Positions 53,266 through 63,163 are shown, counted from the stretch's first letter. The stretch is 64,000 bases of DNA from Flavobacteriaceae bacterium (GCA_031277535.1 JAITMD010000019.1:1-64000); one strand, 5' to 3'. Translations and numbers: made by a program. Notes: a model not told the origin generated them from the sequence alone.

Positions 53266-53658
53266 ATGAGACGTATTCTATCACATATTATTTCACTCTT
53301 AATCCTGCTATCTTTAGTGGGAGTGAAGGTATTGGATACCGCTCAAGCAAACTATATTTCTACAGTATATACTTCAACATTAGGTGTTGACTATCCATTA
53401 CATGGAGAAAATGGAGAAGTACATAAAAAAGTAAAAGAATATAGAACAGATAATTCTTTTTCCAGCATTGAAACAGACAATGGTGATGATGTTAGTGTAC
53501 AAGACTTTGTATTATTAGCTACATTGACTAAAGTATTTGTTTGTGCTATTTTTATTCATTTTGTTCTTTATGCTTATAGAAGACGTCGTTCTTTCTATGA
53601 AGTGTTTATACAATTATTTGATCATAAATATATTGTATACCATACACTGAGAATTTGA
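53266..53658 (+). CDS. Small membrane protein before the RND operon
   Basis: The product from the ATG at 53266 (MRRILSHIISLL) has 130 residues: a signal-anchor helix at about 5-24, a polar periplasmic loop of about 60 residues with an acidic SIETDNGDDVS, a second helix at about 87-107 and an Arg/Tyr-rich tail (AYRRRRSFYE). No family is recognised. It is 136 bases before the adaptor gene, with no promoter seen between, so it may be part of the efflux operon. The earlier TTG in frame lies inside the promoter. Confidence 0.6.
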   Translation: MRRILSHIISLLILLSLVGVKVLDTAQANYISTVYTSTLGVDYPLHGENGEVHKKVKEYRTDNSFSSIETDNGDDVSVQDFVLLATLTKVFVCAIFIHFVLYAYRRRRSFYEVFIQLFDHKYIVYHTLRI

Positions 53659-53794
53659 TTTTCAAACCTCTTTATCGTTAAGTTATAGGTTATTATCTTT
53701 TTTAGAATAGATAATTAACTTGTATTATTTCGTGCTTAAACTTCAACAAGCACAACACATATCGAAATCAATTTAATTAGCAAAAGTTTATTGT

Positions 53795-54880
53795 ATGAAA
53801 AGAGTAGCATTTATTGTTTCTCTAAGTACTGTTTTGGGATTAGTTAGCTGTAATTCACATAAACAGGAAAAAGAAGAGGTTAAGGATTATCCTATTACTA
53901 ATCCTATAGCTATGGATACTGTTGTAACCAAAGATTATGTATCACAAATTAGATCAATCAAAAACATTGAGGTAAGAACGCAGGAAAAGGGCTATTTGGA
54001 TGCTATTCTTGTAGATGAGGGACAGTTTGTCTCTCAAGGACAATTGTTGTTTCGTATTAGACCACAATTGCATAAGGCAGAATTAGAAAAAACTAAAGCA
54101 GAAGTTACTGAAGCACAAATTGAACTACAGAATGTAGAAACATTAGCGAATAATAATGTTGTCTCTAAAAATGAAAAGGCTGTGGCAATAGCACGTTTGC
54201 AAAAAGCGAAAGCAGAAATGCAATTAGCTCAAATTCACTTGAATTACACAGAAGTGAGAGCACCTTTTTCAGGTTATGTAGGACGATTGAATAAACGTTT
54301 GGGAAGTCTGTTAGATGAAGGAGAGTTGTTAACAACACTATCAGATAATAGTAATATGTATGCCTATTTTAACGTATCTGAGGTAGAATATTTGAATTAT
54401 GAATCAAACCCTCAGAGCAAAGGAAGTGATGAAGTTGATTTAGTAATGGCTAATAGTAAAGTATTACCTTATAAAGGTAGAATAGAAACTATAGAGGGAG
54501 AATTTAATAATGAAACAGGTAATATTGCTTTTAGAGCAAAATTTCCTAATCCGAATAAATTACTTAGAAATGGAGAGACAGGTAAAGTACGTATGTCTAT
54601 TCCTTTAGAAAAAGCATTGATAATTCCTCAAAAAACAACGTATGAACTACAAGATAAAAAGTATGTCTTTGTAGTTAATAAAGAGGGAGAAGTTCATGCT
54701 AAACAAATTGCAATTAGTTACGAATTACCTGATTTATATGTCATTGATTCAGGTAGTATTTCTGCAAAGGATCAAATACTTTTAGAAGGAATTCAAAAAG
54801 TGAAAGAAGGGGATCATGTAAAGGCTAATTTCCAAGATCCTAAAAAAGTATTGAAAGCCTTGCATTTAAATGCAAACTAG
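53795..54880 (+). CDS. RND efflux periplasmic adaptor (membrane fusion protein)
   Basis: The 361-residue lipoprotein (signal with LVSC, Cys20) has the adaptor order: barrel-sandwich halves with EKGYLDAILVDEGQFVSQGQ (cut to YLDAILVDEGQFVSQGQ), an alpha-hairpin of alternating Glu/Lys and Ala (about 95-145), VRAPFSGYVGRLNKRLG, and a beta-barrel domain. It joins the inner pump to the outer-membrane channel. The next gene, the pump, starts 29 bases later. Confidence 0.93.
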   Translation: MKRVAFIVSLSTVLGLVSCNSHKQEKEEVKDYPITNPIAMDTVVTKDYVSQIRSIKNIEVRTQEKGYLDAILVDEGQFVSQGQLLFRIRPQLHKAELEKTKAEVTEAQIELQNVETLANNNVVSKNEKAVAIARLQKAKAEMQLAQIHLNYTEVRAPFSGYVGRLNKRLGSLLDEGELLTTLSDNSNMYAYFNVSEVEYLNYESNPQSKGSDEVDLVMANSKVLPYKGRIETIEGEFNNETGNIAFRAKFPNPNKLLRNGETGKVRMSIPLEKALIIPQKTTYELQDKKYVFVVNKEGEVHAKQIAISYELPDLYVIDSGSISAKDQILLEGIQKVKEGDHVKANFQDPKKVLKALHLNAN

Positions 54881-54909
54881 TTTAGTATTAAGTAATTTAT
54901 CGCATTGAG

Positions 54910-57900
54910 ATGTTTAAAACATTTATTCGCAGACCCGTTCTGTCGATTGTTATTTCGTTAATTATTGTATTCCTTGGAGTACTATCTCTATTAAAATTGC
55001 CTGTAACACAATTTCCATCTATTTCACCACCTAAAGTAAATATTACTGCAGAGTATCCTGGTGCAAATGGAGAGTTGATGATTAAGTCTGTAATCATTCC
55101 ATTAGAACGTGCCTTAAATGGTGTGCCAGGAATGAAATATATGGCATCAAATGCAGGTAATGATGGTGAAGCCTCTATTCAAGTAGTTTTTGATTTAGGA
55201 ACAGATCCTAATTTAGCAGCAGTTAATGTGCAAAATAGGGTGTCTTCTGCAGTGAACAAACTACCTCCTTTGGTAGTGAGAGAAGGAGTGAAAATCACGC
55301 GTGAGGAGTCAAATATGTTGATGTATTTGAATTTGTATAGTGATGATCCTCATGCAGATCAAAAATTCTTGTATAACTATGCAGATATTAATATTCTTTC
55401 AGAATTAAAGAGGGTGCCTGGTGTAGGAGTAGCTAATATATTAGGGAATAGAGAATATGCTATGCGTATTTGGTTAAAACCAGATCGTATGACTGCATTT
55501 AATATATCATCACAAGAAGTGATGGATGCTTTACAAGAGCAAAGTATAGAAGCTTCTCCTGGGCGTATTGGTGAAAGTTCAGGAAAAAGAGCAGAAGCTT
55601 TTGAGTATGTTCTTAAGTATTCAGGACGTTTTAATACAGAAAAGGAATATGGTGATATTATTTTGCGTTCTACACCAGATGGTGAAATTTTAAGATTAAA
55701 AGACGTCGCTGATGTAGAATTTGGTAGTACAATGTATGATATCTATTCAAATTTGAATGGTAAACCATCTGCAGCTATTGTAATTAAACAGTCTTTTGGG
55801 AGTAATGCCAGTGATGTAATTAAGAATGTTAAGAAATTAATGACTGAGTTGAATGAGGATTTTCCTAAAGGAATGCATTACGAAATTAGTTATGATGTAT
55901 CTTCATTCTTAGATGCTTCTATGGAAAAGGTAGTACATACACTTGTAGAAGCTTTTATTTTGGTTGGTATTGTGGTGTTTATGTTCTTAGGGGATTGGCG
56001 TTCAACTTTAATTCCTACTTTGGCTGTACCTGTATCATTGGTAGGTACATTTGCTTTGATGAGTGTGTTTGGTATTACATTAAACTTAATTTCTCTTTTT
56101 GCTTTAGTTATGGCAATTGGGGTAGTTGTGGATGATGCCATTGTTGTAATTGAAGCCGTCCATGCCAAGATGGAAGAGAAGCATCTCTCCCCTTATAAGG
56201 CAACTCAAGAAGCAATGCAAGAAATTAGTGGTGCTATTATCGCAATTACTTGTGTAATGGCAGCTGTATTTATTCCTATTGCTTTTATGAGCGGACCAGT
56301 TGGAATTTTTTATCGCCAATTTTCTATAACTATGGCTACTGCAATTGTGTTATCAGGAGTAGTAGCATTGACTTTGACGCCTGCTTTATGTGCTATGATT
56401 TTGAAAAATAATCATGGAAAAGAGAAGAAAAGAACACCAATGAATCGCTTCTTAGATGCGTTTAATAGATTGTTTACTCGTGGAGCATATAAATATGAAA
56501 GAATTTTAAATAAAACAGTTAGTAGACGCATAGTAACATTTGGAATGTTAGGAATATTCTGTACAGCTATTTATTTTTTGAATAGCAGTTTACCTACAGG
56601 GTTTATTCCAAATGAAGATCAAGGGATGTTTTATGCGATTATTCAAACACCTCCAGGTGCAACATTAGAGCGTACAAATCAAGTGGCTTCTCAACTACAA
56701 AAGTTAGCAGAAGGGATTGATGGTGTAAAATCTGTTTCATCTTTAGCAGGGTATGAGATTTTAACTGAAGGAACAAGTGCAAATACTGGATCTTGTTTGA
56801 TTAACTTAAAAAGTTGGGAAGAAAGAGATAAATCAGCTCAGGAAATTATTGAGGAATTGGAAGAAAAAGCACATAGTTTAACAGGTGCTAATATTGAATT
56901 TTTTCAACCGCCAGCAGTACCAGGATATGGAGCAGCTGGAGGATTTGAGTTGAGATTATTAGATAAAAGTGGTAGTGCTGATTATAAAGAGATGGAGAAA
57001 ATCAGTAAAGAGTTTGTTAAGGAATTGAGTAAACGACCTGAAATAGGATCTGTATTTACATTCTATAGCGCAAGTTTTCCACAGTATTTACTGAAAATAG
57101 ACAATGATAAAGCTGAGCAAAAAGGAGTGTCTATTTCAGCAGCAATGGATAATTTATCTACACTTATTGGTAGTGATTATGAAACAAGTTTTATCAAGTT
57201 TGATAGACCTTATAAAGTAATGGTTCAATCATCTCCAGAGTATAGAGCGTTACCAGAAGATGTATTGAAGATGTTTGTAAAGAATGATAAAGGAGAAATG
57301 GTTCCTTATTCTGCTTTCTTGACATTGCAAAAAGTATATGGATTATCAGAGAATACACGTCATAATATGTATAATTCTGCTGAAATTAGTGGAGCACCAG
57401 CTCAAGGATATAGTAGTGGTGCTGCAATTAAAGCTATACAAGATGTGGCAAAAGAAACATTGCCACATGGGTATGGAATTGATTGGGCTGGAATTTCTAA
57501 AGATGAAGTGTCGCGTGGTAATGAGGCGGCAGTCATTTTTGCTATATGTTTAGGTTTTGTTTATCTAATCTTGGCTGCTCAGTATGAAAGTTTTATTCTT
57601 CCATTACCTGTTATTTTATCGTTACCAGCAGGTATTTTTGGAGCTTACTTTTGTTTGAGTATGCTGGGATTAGAAAACAATATTTACGCACAAGTAGCTA
57701 TGGTAATGTTGATTGGACTACTCGGTAAGAATGCGGTACTTATTGTTGAGTTTGCTATTTTTAGGCATCGAGAGGGGCATAGTGTGTTTAAGTCTGCTAT
57801 AGAGGGAGCTGCTTTGCGTTTTCGTCCAATTTTGATGACTTCATTTGCTTTTATTGCAGGGTTAATACCTTTAGTATTGGCATCTGGTCCAGGAGCGATT

Positions 57901-58074
57901 GGAAATAGAACAATAGGAACGGCAGCAGCTGGAGGAATGTTGATAGGTACAATATTTGGATTAATTGTAGTACCTGGTTTGTATTATATTTTTGGAACCA
58001 TAGCAGAGAAAACAAAATTGACTCACTATGAAGAAGAAGCACCAATTTACGAATACGTTGAAAAAGATGAATAA
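54910..58074 (+). CDS. RND efflux pump (HAE1/AcrB-like)
   Basis: The 1054-residue inner-membrane transporter shows the typical RND layout: N-terminal helix, large periplasmic porter domain, the helix-4 Asp pair (GVVVDDAIVVIEAVH at about 405-419), second porter domain and a final set of helices with GKNAVLIVEFAIF and AAGGMLIGTIFGLIVVPGLYY (here cut to AAGGMLIGTIFGL). It is driven by protons and exports drugs, dyes, bile salts or similar. Full length fits HAE1. Confidence 0.96.
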   Translation: MFKTFIRRPVLSIVISLIIVFLGVLSLLKLPVTQFPSISPPKVNITAEYPGANGELMIKSVIIPLERALNGVPGMKYMASNAGNDGEASIQVVFDLGTDPNLAAVNVQNRVSSAVNKLPPLVVREGVKITREESNMLMYLNLYSDDPHADQKFLYNYADINILSELKRVPGVGVANILGNREYAMRIWLKPDRMTAFNISSQEVMDALQEQSIEASPGRIGESSGKRAEAFEYVLKYSGRFNTEKEYGDIILRSTPDGEILRLKDVADVEFGSTMYDIYSNLNGKPSAAIVIKQSFGSNASDVIKNVKKLMTELNEDFPKGMHYEISYDVSSFLDASMEKVVHTLVEAFILVGIVVFMFLGDWRSTLIPTLAVPVSLVGTFALMSVFGITLNLISLFALVMAIGVVVDDAIVVIEAVHAKMEEKHLSPYKATQEAMQEISGAIIAITCVMAAVFIPIAFMSGPVGIFYRQFSITMATAIVLSGVVALTLTPALCAMILKNNHGKEKKRTPMNRFLDAFNRLFTRGAYKYERILNKTVSRRIVTFGMLGIFCTAIYFLNSSLPTGFIPNEDQGMFYAIIQTPPGATLERTNQVASQLQKLAEGIDGVKSVSSLAGYEILTEGTSANTGSCLINLKSWEERDKSAQEIIEELEEKAHSLTGANIEFFQPPAVPGYGAAGGFELRLLDKSGSADYKEMEKISKEFVKELSKRPEIGSVFTFYSASFPQYLLKIDNDKAEQKGVSISAAMDNLSTLIGSDYETSFIKFDRPYKVMVQSSPEYRALPEDVLKMFVKNDKGEMVPYSAFLTLQKVYGLSENTRHNMYNSAEISGAPAQGYSSGAAIKAIQDVAKETLPHGYGIDWAGISKDEVSRGNEAAVIFAICLGFVYLILAAQYESFILPLPVILSLPAGIFGAYFCLSMLGLENNIYAQVAMVMLIGLLGKNAVLIVEFAIFRHREGHSVFKSAIEGAALRFRPILMTSFAFIAGLIPLVLASGPGAIGNRTIGTAAAGGMLIGTIFGLIVVPGLYYIFGTIAEKTKLTHYEEEAPIYEYVEKDE

Positions 58075-59506
58075 ATCAATAGGATATAAAATAGGACTTA
58101 TGGCTCTTATGGGAGTTGGTTTGTGGAGTTGTAAAACTCCACAAGTTGCTATCGATTTTGATAGTAAAGCAAAATTACCATCAGCTTATAGTAATACTAC
58201 AACAGATACTATAAACTCAGGATTAACACCTTGGAGACAATTCTTTACGGATAAAAATTTAACTACTCTAATAGAAGAAGCGCTAAAAAATAATCAGGAA
58301 TTGATGATTACACTTCAAGAAATTGAAGTAGCTAAGAATGAAGTTTTGTATAAAAAAGGAAAATTAGCACCTAAGGTAGGAGTAGGAGTTGGCGCAGGTG
58401 TTGAAAAAGTAGGGCGTTATACAAGTCAAGGAGCAGGAGATGCTAATACTGATATTGAACCTGGTAGAAAAATGCCTGAACCTTTAGGAGATTTCTCAGC
58501 AGGGCTTACTGCTTCTTGGGAAATAGATATGTGGGGTAAATTACATCACGCTAAAGAAGCAGCTGTTAAACGCTATTTAGGAACAGTAGAAGGTAAGAAT
58601 TATGTTTTGTCTGCGTTGATTTCAGAAGTTGCTACTTCATATTATGAATTATTAGCTTTAGATAATCAATTGGATTTGACTTTACAATATATAGACTTAC
58701 AGAAAAAAGCATTGGAGATTGTGAAAATTCAAAAACAAGCTGCTCGAGGAACTGAGTTAGGAGTGAAAAAGTTTGAAGGAGAATTATTGAAAGCACAAAG
58801 TTTAGAATTTAGCATTCGTCAAGATATTACAGAAACAGAAAATCGTATAAATGCATTATTGGGACGTTATCCACAACCAATTGTTCGCAATAAAGAACTT
58901 TTTATGGATTTAGTACCCGCGACAGTTAAAACGGGTATTCCTGCTCAATTGCTGTCTAATCGCCCTGATATTAAGCAAGCAGAATTAGAATTAGAAGCAG
59001 CGAAGCTGGATGTAAAAGTAGCAAGAGCAGAATTTTATCCATCATTAGATATCTCTGCAACATTAGGATTGAATGCTTTTAAACCATCGTATTTGACAAA
59101 GTTACCTGAATCAATGATGTATTCTTTAGTAGGAGAATTAGCAGCTCCACTGATTAATAAAAGTGCAATAAAAGCAGAATTTAATACAGCGAATGCACAT
59201 CAAATTCAAGCATTGTATGAATACGATAAAAGATTACTTAATGCTTATTTAGATGTTGCTAATCAAATGGCTAAGATTAATAATATGCAACAAGTGTTTG
59301 AGTATAAAAAGAATGAAACAAAAACGTTATCTGATGCTGTTAGTATAGCAAATGAATTATTTAAGTCATCAAGAGCTGATTATTTAGAAGTGCTTATGAC
59401 CCAACGTGAGGCAATGGATGCAAAATTGGAGTTGGTTGAAGCAAAAACCAAACAATTGAATGCTGTAGTGGATATCTATAAAAGTTTAGGTGGGGGATGG
59501 CAATAG
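58067..59506 (+). CDS. RND outer-membrane channel (TolC/OprM-like lipoprotein)
   Basis: The product from the ATG at 58067 (MNKSIGYKIG) has 479 residues: signal peptide with LWSC (Cys23), two outer-membrane efflux repeats with the WEIDMWGKL motif (about 150-160) and SNRPDIKQAELELEAAK (cut to SNRPDIKQAE). Its start overlaps the pump stop by eight bases (ATGAATAA), so the pair is coupled; an earlier in-frame ATG at 58028 would overlap by 47 bases and lacks a signal at the start. It completes the tripartite pump. Confidence 0.93.
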   Translation: MNKSIGYKIGLMALMGVGLWSCKTPQVAIDFDSKAKLPSAYSNTTTDTINSGLTPWRQFFTDKNLTTLIEEALKNNQELMITLQEIEVAKNEVLYKKGKLAPKVGVGVGAGVEKVGRYTSQGAGDANTDIEPGRKMPEPLGDFSAGLTASWEIDMWGKLHHAKEAAVKRYLGTVEGKNYVLSALISEVATSYYELLALDNQLDLTLQYIDLQKKALEIVKIQKQAARGTELGVKKFEGELLKAQSLEFSIRQDITETENRINALLGRYPQPIVRNKELFMDLVPATVKTGIPAQLLSNRPDIKQAELELEAAKLDVKVARAEFYPSLDISATLGLNAFKPSYLTKLPESMMYSLVGELAAPLINKSAIKAEFNTANAHQIQALYEYDKRLLNAYLDVANQMAKINNMQQVFEYKKNETKTLSDAVSIANELFKSSRADYLEVLMTQREAMDAKLELVEAKTKQLNAVVDIYKSLGGGWQ

Positions 59507-59710
59507 TTTGTCAATTTAGGCTAATTAAAAGTTGATAATTCGCTAATTATTATTGTATTATACTATTTGATTTTTTGAAATAATATTATTTAGAGTGGAG
59601 TAGCAGCTAACTATAACTTTTAATTCTTTATAATCTGGTTTCAAATTAGTTTCATAATAAGTGTTTTGTTTAGTTAAATAGTATAGTGCTCTTAATGATT
59701 GGCAAAAAAG

Positions 59711-59737
59711 AAAGGAGCGTAAAGCTCCTTTTTTTAT
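59711..59737. terminator. Bidirectional terminator between RND operon and prfB
   Basis: AAAGGAGC (59711-59718) and GCTCCTTT (59724-59731) pair, followed by T on the plus strand and preceded by A-runs. Confidence 0.88.
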
Positions 59738-60829
59738 TCTTCTTGCTGTCCCATCATCATTAAGTATGCTTTTAGGAACTTGTCAATTTCTCCGTTCATT
59801 ACTGAGTCAACATCTGTAGTTTCAAATTGTGTACGAACATCTTTAACCAATTTATAAGGATGCATAACATAATTTCTAATTTGAGACCCCCATTCAATCT
59901 TTTTCTTGTTTGCTTCAATTTCGTCTCTCATAGCTTGGCGCTTTTTCAATTCAATTTCATATAATTGAGATTTTAAAAGCTGCATTGCTTTGATTTTATT
60001 GTCTAATTGAGAGCGGGTTTCAGAGTTTTCAATAATAATACCTGTAGGATGGTGACGTAAACGTACAGCTGTTTCTACTTTGTTTACATTTTGTCCTCCA
60101 GCACCACTTGAACGCATTGTTTCCCACGAAATATCAGATTGATTAACTTCAATTTCAATGGTGTCATCTGCTAATGGATAAACATATACAGATGCAAATG
60201 AAGTATGGCGTTTAGCATTACTATCAAATGGAGAGATACGAACTAAACGGTGTACTCCATTTTCTCCTTTTAAGTATCCAAAAGCAAAGTCTCCCTCTAT
60301 CTCAAGAGTAACTGTTTTTACACCAGCTACTTCACCAGCCTGATAGTTTAATTCTTTTACTTTAAATCCACTCTTTTCTCCCCACATAATATACATACGC
60401 ATTAACATAGCAGCCCAGTCACAACTTTCCGTTCCTCCTGCACCAGCTGTAATTTGAAGTACTGCACTTAAACTATCTCCTTCATCAGATAGCATATTTT
60501 TAAATTCAAGTTCTTCAATTTGTGTTAATGTATCTGCATACTGTGTATTAATTTCTTCTTCTGTTGCATCACCAGTTGTATAAAACTCCAAAAGTATTTG
60601 AAGCTCTTCTAAACCTGCAACAGCATTGTTGTAATCTTCTACCCATTTCTTTTTGGATTTCAGATTCTTAACGATGATTTCTGCCTGTTTGGAATTGTTC
60701 CAAAAATCAGGAGCAAAAGTTTTTTCTTCTTCGTTAGTTATCTCAATAAGCTTCTTATCGATGTCAAAGATACCTCCTTAACGCACCAAGGCGATCAATA
60801 ATGTCCTTTTGTTGTTCTGTGGTTACCAT
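59734..60829 (-). CDS. prfB: Peptide chain release factor 2, with programmed +1 frameshift
   Basis: The protein has two frames. The zero frame starts at ATG 60829-60827 (MVTTEQQKD), reads 21 codons and meets TGA at 60766-60764 in the context AGGAGGTATCTTTGAC. A +1 shift on CTT continues in a second frame through GAC at 60765-60763 to the stop at 59734, giving 364 residues, the normal RF2 length. The stop-codon-recognition motif SPF is at about 199-201 and the catalytic GGQ at about 244-246. RF2 releases peptides at UGA and UAA. The internal AGGAGG is the usual stimulator of the shift. Confidence 0.97.
60764..60779 (-). promoter_or_regulatory. Programmed +1 frameshift site of prfB
   Basis: On the minus strand AGGAGG (60778-60773), three bases before CTT TGA C, is the classic RF2 self-regulation site: at low RF2 the ribosome pauses at UGA and slips, making more RF2. 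Confidence 0.95.
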
Positions 60830-60851
60830 AATTTTTAATACATTTATAGCA

Positions 60852-60859
60852 CAAAAATA
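60852..60859 (-). promoter_or_regulatory. -7 element TATTTTTG of prfB
   Basis: The minus-strand TAnnTTTG lies 22 bases before the prfB start codon. Confidence 0.5.
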
Positions 60860-60876
60860 CTTATTCCTATCGATTT

Positions 60877-61902
60877 ATGGAAATTAATTTAGTAAGTGAC
60901 ACAGTTACAAAGCCTACGCCTGAAATGTTAAGCTATATGATGAAAGCGAGGGTAGGAGATGATGTTTACAAACAAGATGGTAGTACCAACGAATTAGAAA
61001 TTGCAGTAGCTGAATTATTCGGAATGGAGGCAGCTCTTTTTTTTCCTTCAGGAACAATGGCAAATCAAGTTGCTGTAAAAATACATACACAACCGGGAGA
61101 TCAGTTGATATGTGATAGAACTTCACATATTTATGCTTTTGAAGCAGGTGGAGTTGCTGCAAATAGTGGCGTAACATGTGCATTAATTGATGGAGATAGA
61201 GGACGAATTACAGCAGAACAAATAGCAAGTAAATTTACAGACGCTGCTAATGTTCATTTATGTAGAACATCTTTAGTTTGCATTGAGAATACAACAAATA
61301 TGGGAGGTGGCGCTTGTTATGACTTAAGTGAATTAGAGCGTATAAAAGAAATTTGTGCCTCAAGAGGAATTAAAATGCATTTAGATGGAGCGCGTTTATG
61401 GAATGCATTAGTTGCTAAATCACAACATCCTAATCAATTTGGAGCTATCTTTGATACAATATCTGTATGTTTTTCTAAGGGACTAGGAGCACCTATAGGT
61501 TCTGTATTGGTAGGTTCAAAGGCTTCTATTGCCAAAGCTATTAGATATAGAAAACAATTAGGAGGAGGGATGCGTCAGACAGGTTATTTGGCAGCAGCAG
61601 CTCTTTATGCATTGAAAAATCATGTAAGTCGTTTACAAAGAGATCACTTTAGAGCAAAGCAGATTGAAATGGCTTTAAATAAAAAAGCATGGATAAAAGA
61701 AGTTTTACCTGTACATACAAATATTATTATTTTTAAGTTACAACAAGATAGTTTAAAAGGTCTTTTTATGGAACATCTAAAGCAAAAGAATATTGCAATT
61801 AGTGATATGGGTGAAGGATGGCTACGTATGGTTACTCATTTAGATTATCGAGAGGTAATGCATGAGTATGTGATAGAAACACTTAGCAAATTGGAACTGT
61901 AA
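60877..61902 (+). CDS. ltaE: Low-specificity L-threonine aldolase
   Basis: The 341-residue PLP enzyme splits threonine and allo-threonine into glycine and acetaldehyde. Visible are SDTVTKPTPEM, GDDVYKQDGSTNELE (about 27-41), the PLP-stacking His84, Asp170-x-x-Arg173 in LDGARLWNA and the PLP lysine Lys201 in CFSKGLGAPIGS. It is divergent from prfB, with 47 bases between starts. Confidence 0.95.
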   Translation: MEINLVSDTVTKPTPEMLSYMMKARVGDDVYKQDGSTNELEIAVAELFGMEAALFFPSGTMANQVAVKIHTQPGDQLICDRTSHIYAFEAGGVAANSGVTCALIDGDRGRITAEQIASKFTDAANVHLCRTSLVCIENTTNMGGGACYDLSELERIKEICASRGIKMHLDGARLWNALVAKSQHPNQFGAIFDTISVCFSKGLGAPIGSVLVGSKASIAKAIRYRKQLGGGMRQTGYLAAAALYALKNHVSRLQRDHFRAKQIEMALNKKAWIKEVLPVHTNIIIFKLQQDSLKGLFMEHLKQKNIAISDMGEGWLRMVTHLDYREVMHEYVIETLSKLEL

Positions 61903-61968
61903 TAATAGTATAAAAGTTAAACAAAATAAACTTTACTTATTTGTGTTTTTTTTACCATTCAAATGCAT

Positions 61969-61976
61969 TACCTTTG
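61969..61976 (+). promoter_or_regulatory. -7 element TACCTTTG of the DUF6787 gene
   Basis: This perfect TAnnTTTG is 20 bases before the ATG at 61997. Confidence 0.55.
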
Positions 61977-61996
61977 TTTAGAATTATGATAAATAA

Positions 61997-62308
61997 ATGG
62001 AAAAGTTAAAACAACGTTGGGGATTAACGTCTAATTTTCAACTGGTAATTATAATAACAGTTTTTGCTATTACAGGGTCTACTGCTGCATATATTGCAAA
62101 GCCGATTCTCGGATTTTTAGGAATTACAAAAGATGTTATGCATCCTGTTTTCTTTTGGATATTATACGTTTTAATTATATTTCCTATATATAAGGTCATT
62201 TTAATTTGTATTGGTACTTTGTTTGGACAACATAGATTTTTTTGGAATTTTGTTATGAAAATGCTTAGAAGAATGGGACTTGGTTCTATTGTACCAAAAG
62301 ATAAATAA
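61997..62308 (+). CDS. DUF6787 family membrane protein
   Basis: The 103-residue product starts MEKLKQRWGLTSNFQLVI and has two membrane segments (about 16-36 and 50-72), a FGQHRFFWNFVMKMLRRMG motif at about 76-94 (cut to FGQHRFFWNF) and a basic tail. This is the small flavobacterial family DUF6787, of unknown function. It is a single-gene unit. Confidence 0.8.
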   Translation: MEKLKQRWGLTSNFQLVIIITVFAITGSTAAYIAKPILGFLGITKDVMHPVFFWILYVLIIFPIYKVILICIGTLFGQHRFFWNFVMKMLRRMGLGSIVPKDK

Positions 62309-62326
62309 TAGAATAAATAATTATAT

Positions 62327-62363
62327 AAAAAGCTGTAGTTTTATTTGAACTACAGCTTTTTTG
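62327..62363. terminator. Bidirectional terminator between DUF6787 and methyltransferase genes
   Basis: AAAAAGCTGTAGTT (62327-62340) pairs with AACTACAGCTTTTT (62348-62361) around a 7-base loop. Confidence 0.93.
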
Positions 62364-62411
62364 TTATAAGGTTTGATATAAACTAATTGGATTACTGTTA
62401 AGTAGGTTATA

Positions 62412-63137
62412 TTAGTTTTTATGAATAATGAAAATACAAGGGCGTTTATGTAAATCTACTTTTGTATTTTTCCATTGAGCAGCTGGTTTAGTTTGTATAT
62501 ATTCTGTTTCTAAAGTAATATCACAAGCAACACAAACTAAAGTGTTCGGATTCAAAATAGTAGTTAAGTCTTGTAGTAGCTGATTGTTTCTATAAGGAGT
62601 TTCAATAAATAATTGAGATTGATTCTTTTCGAAAGAAAGCTTTTCTAAATTTTTCAAAGCATTCTTTTTTTCTCCTTTATCAATAGGTAGATAACCATTG
62701 AAAGCAAAACTTTGTCCGTTCATTCCTGATGCCATAATAGACAATAAAATAGATGATGGTCCTACAAGAGGTGTCACTTTTATATTTGCTCTATGAGCCA
62801 GATCAACAATTACAGCTCCTGGATCTGCTACTCCAGGACATCCTGCTTCACTCATTACCCCAACACTTTTTCCTTCTATTAGTGGTTTGATGTATTCTTT
62901 ATATTCACTACTTTCTGTATGTTTGTTTAATGGAAGTAATATAAGTTCTGACTGTTTTTTTTCAGGGCAAATACTTTTGATAAATCTTCTCGCTGTTTTT
63001 TCGTTTTCAACAACAAAAATATCTAACATTTCAATGACGCGTTTTACTGTATGAGGTAATACATCAAGAGGATTGTTGGTTTCTCCTAAAGTAATAGGAA
63101 TTAAGTAAAGAGTGCCTTTTTGTATATCGTTATTCAT
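62412..63137 (-). CDS. SAM-dependent methyltransferase, tetrapyrrole-methylase fold (RsmI-like)
   Basis: The product from the ATG at 63137 (MNNDIQKGTLYLIP) has 241 residues. It shows the RsmI-type order: LYLIPITLG, the VVENEKTARRFIKS stretch, MSEAGCPGVADPG (about 95-107), TPLVGPSSILLSIMASG and FIETPYRN. RsmI methylates C1402 of 16S rRNA; this shorter Bacteroidetes form may have another target. An earlier TTG (63149) is rejected because the promoter element at 63164-63171 leaves a normal leader only for 63137. The dnaA-proximal location is conserved. Confidence 0.88.
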   Translation of the reverse strand: MNNDIQKGTLYLIPITLGETNNPLDVLPHTVKRVIEMLDIFVVENEKTARRFIKSICPEKKQSELILLPLNKHTESSEYKEYIKPLIEGKSVGVMSEAGCPGVADPGAVIVDLAHRANIKVTPLVGPSSILLSIMASGMNGQSFAFNGYLPIDKGEKKNALKNLEKLSFEKNQSQLFIETPYRNNQLLQDLTTILNPNTLVCVACDITLETEYIQTKPAAQWKNTKVDLHKRPCIFIIHKN

Positions 63138-63163
63138 TTTTATAAACAATGTATAGTAAGTTG

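Noticed and set aside
58028..58066. Earlier in-frame ATG of the outer-membrane channel gene
   Set aside because: It would place the signal peptide behind a 13-residue polar extension and overlap the pump gene by 47 bases; 58067 overlaps by eight bases and begins the signal peptide.
59734..60591. A shorter prfB reading frame of 285 codons starting with TTG at 60591
   Set aside because: It lacks the first 79 residues of RF2. The zero-frame part from 60829 and the AGGAGG-CTT-TGA slip site join to it and restore the normal length.
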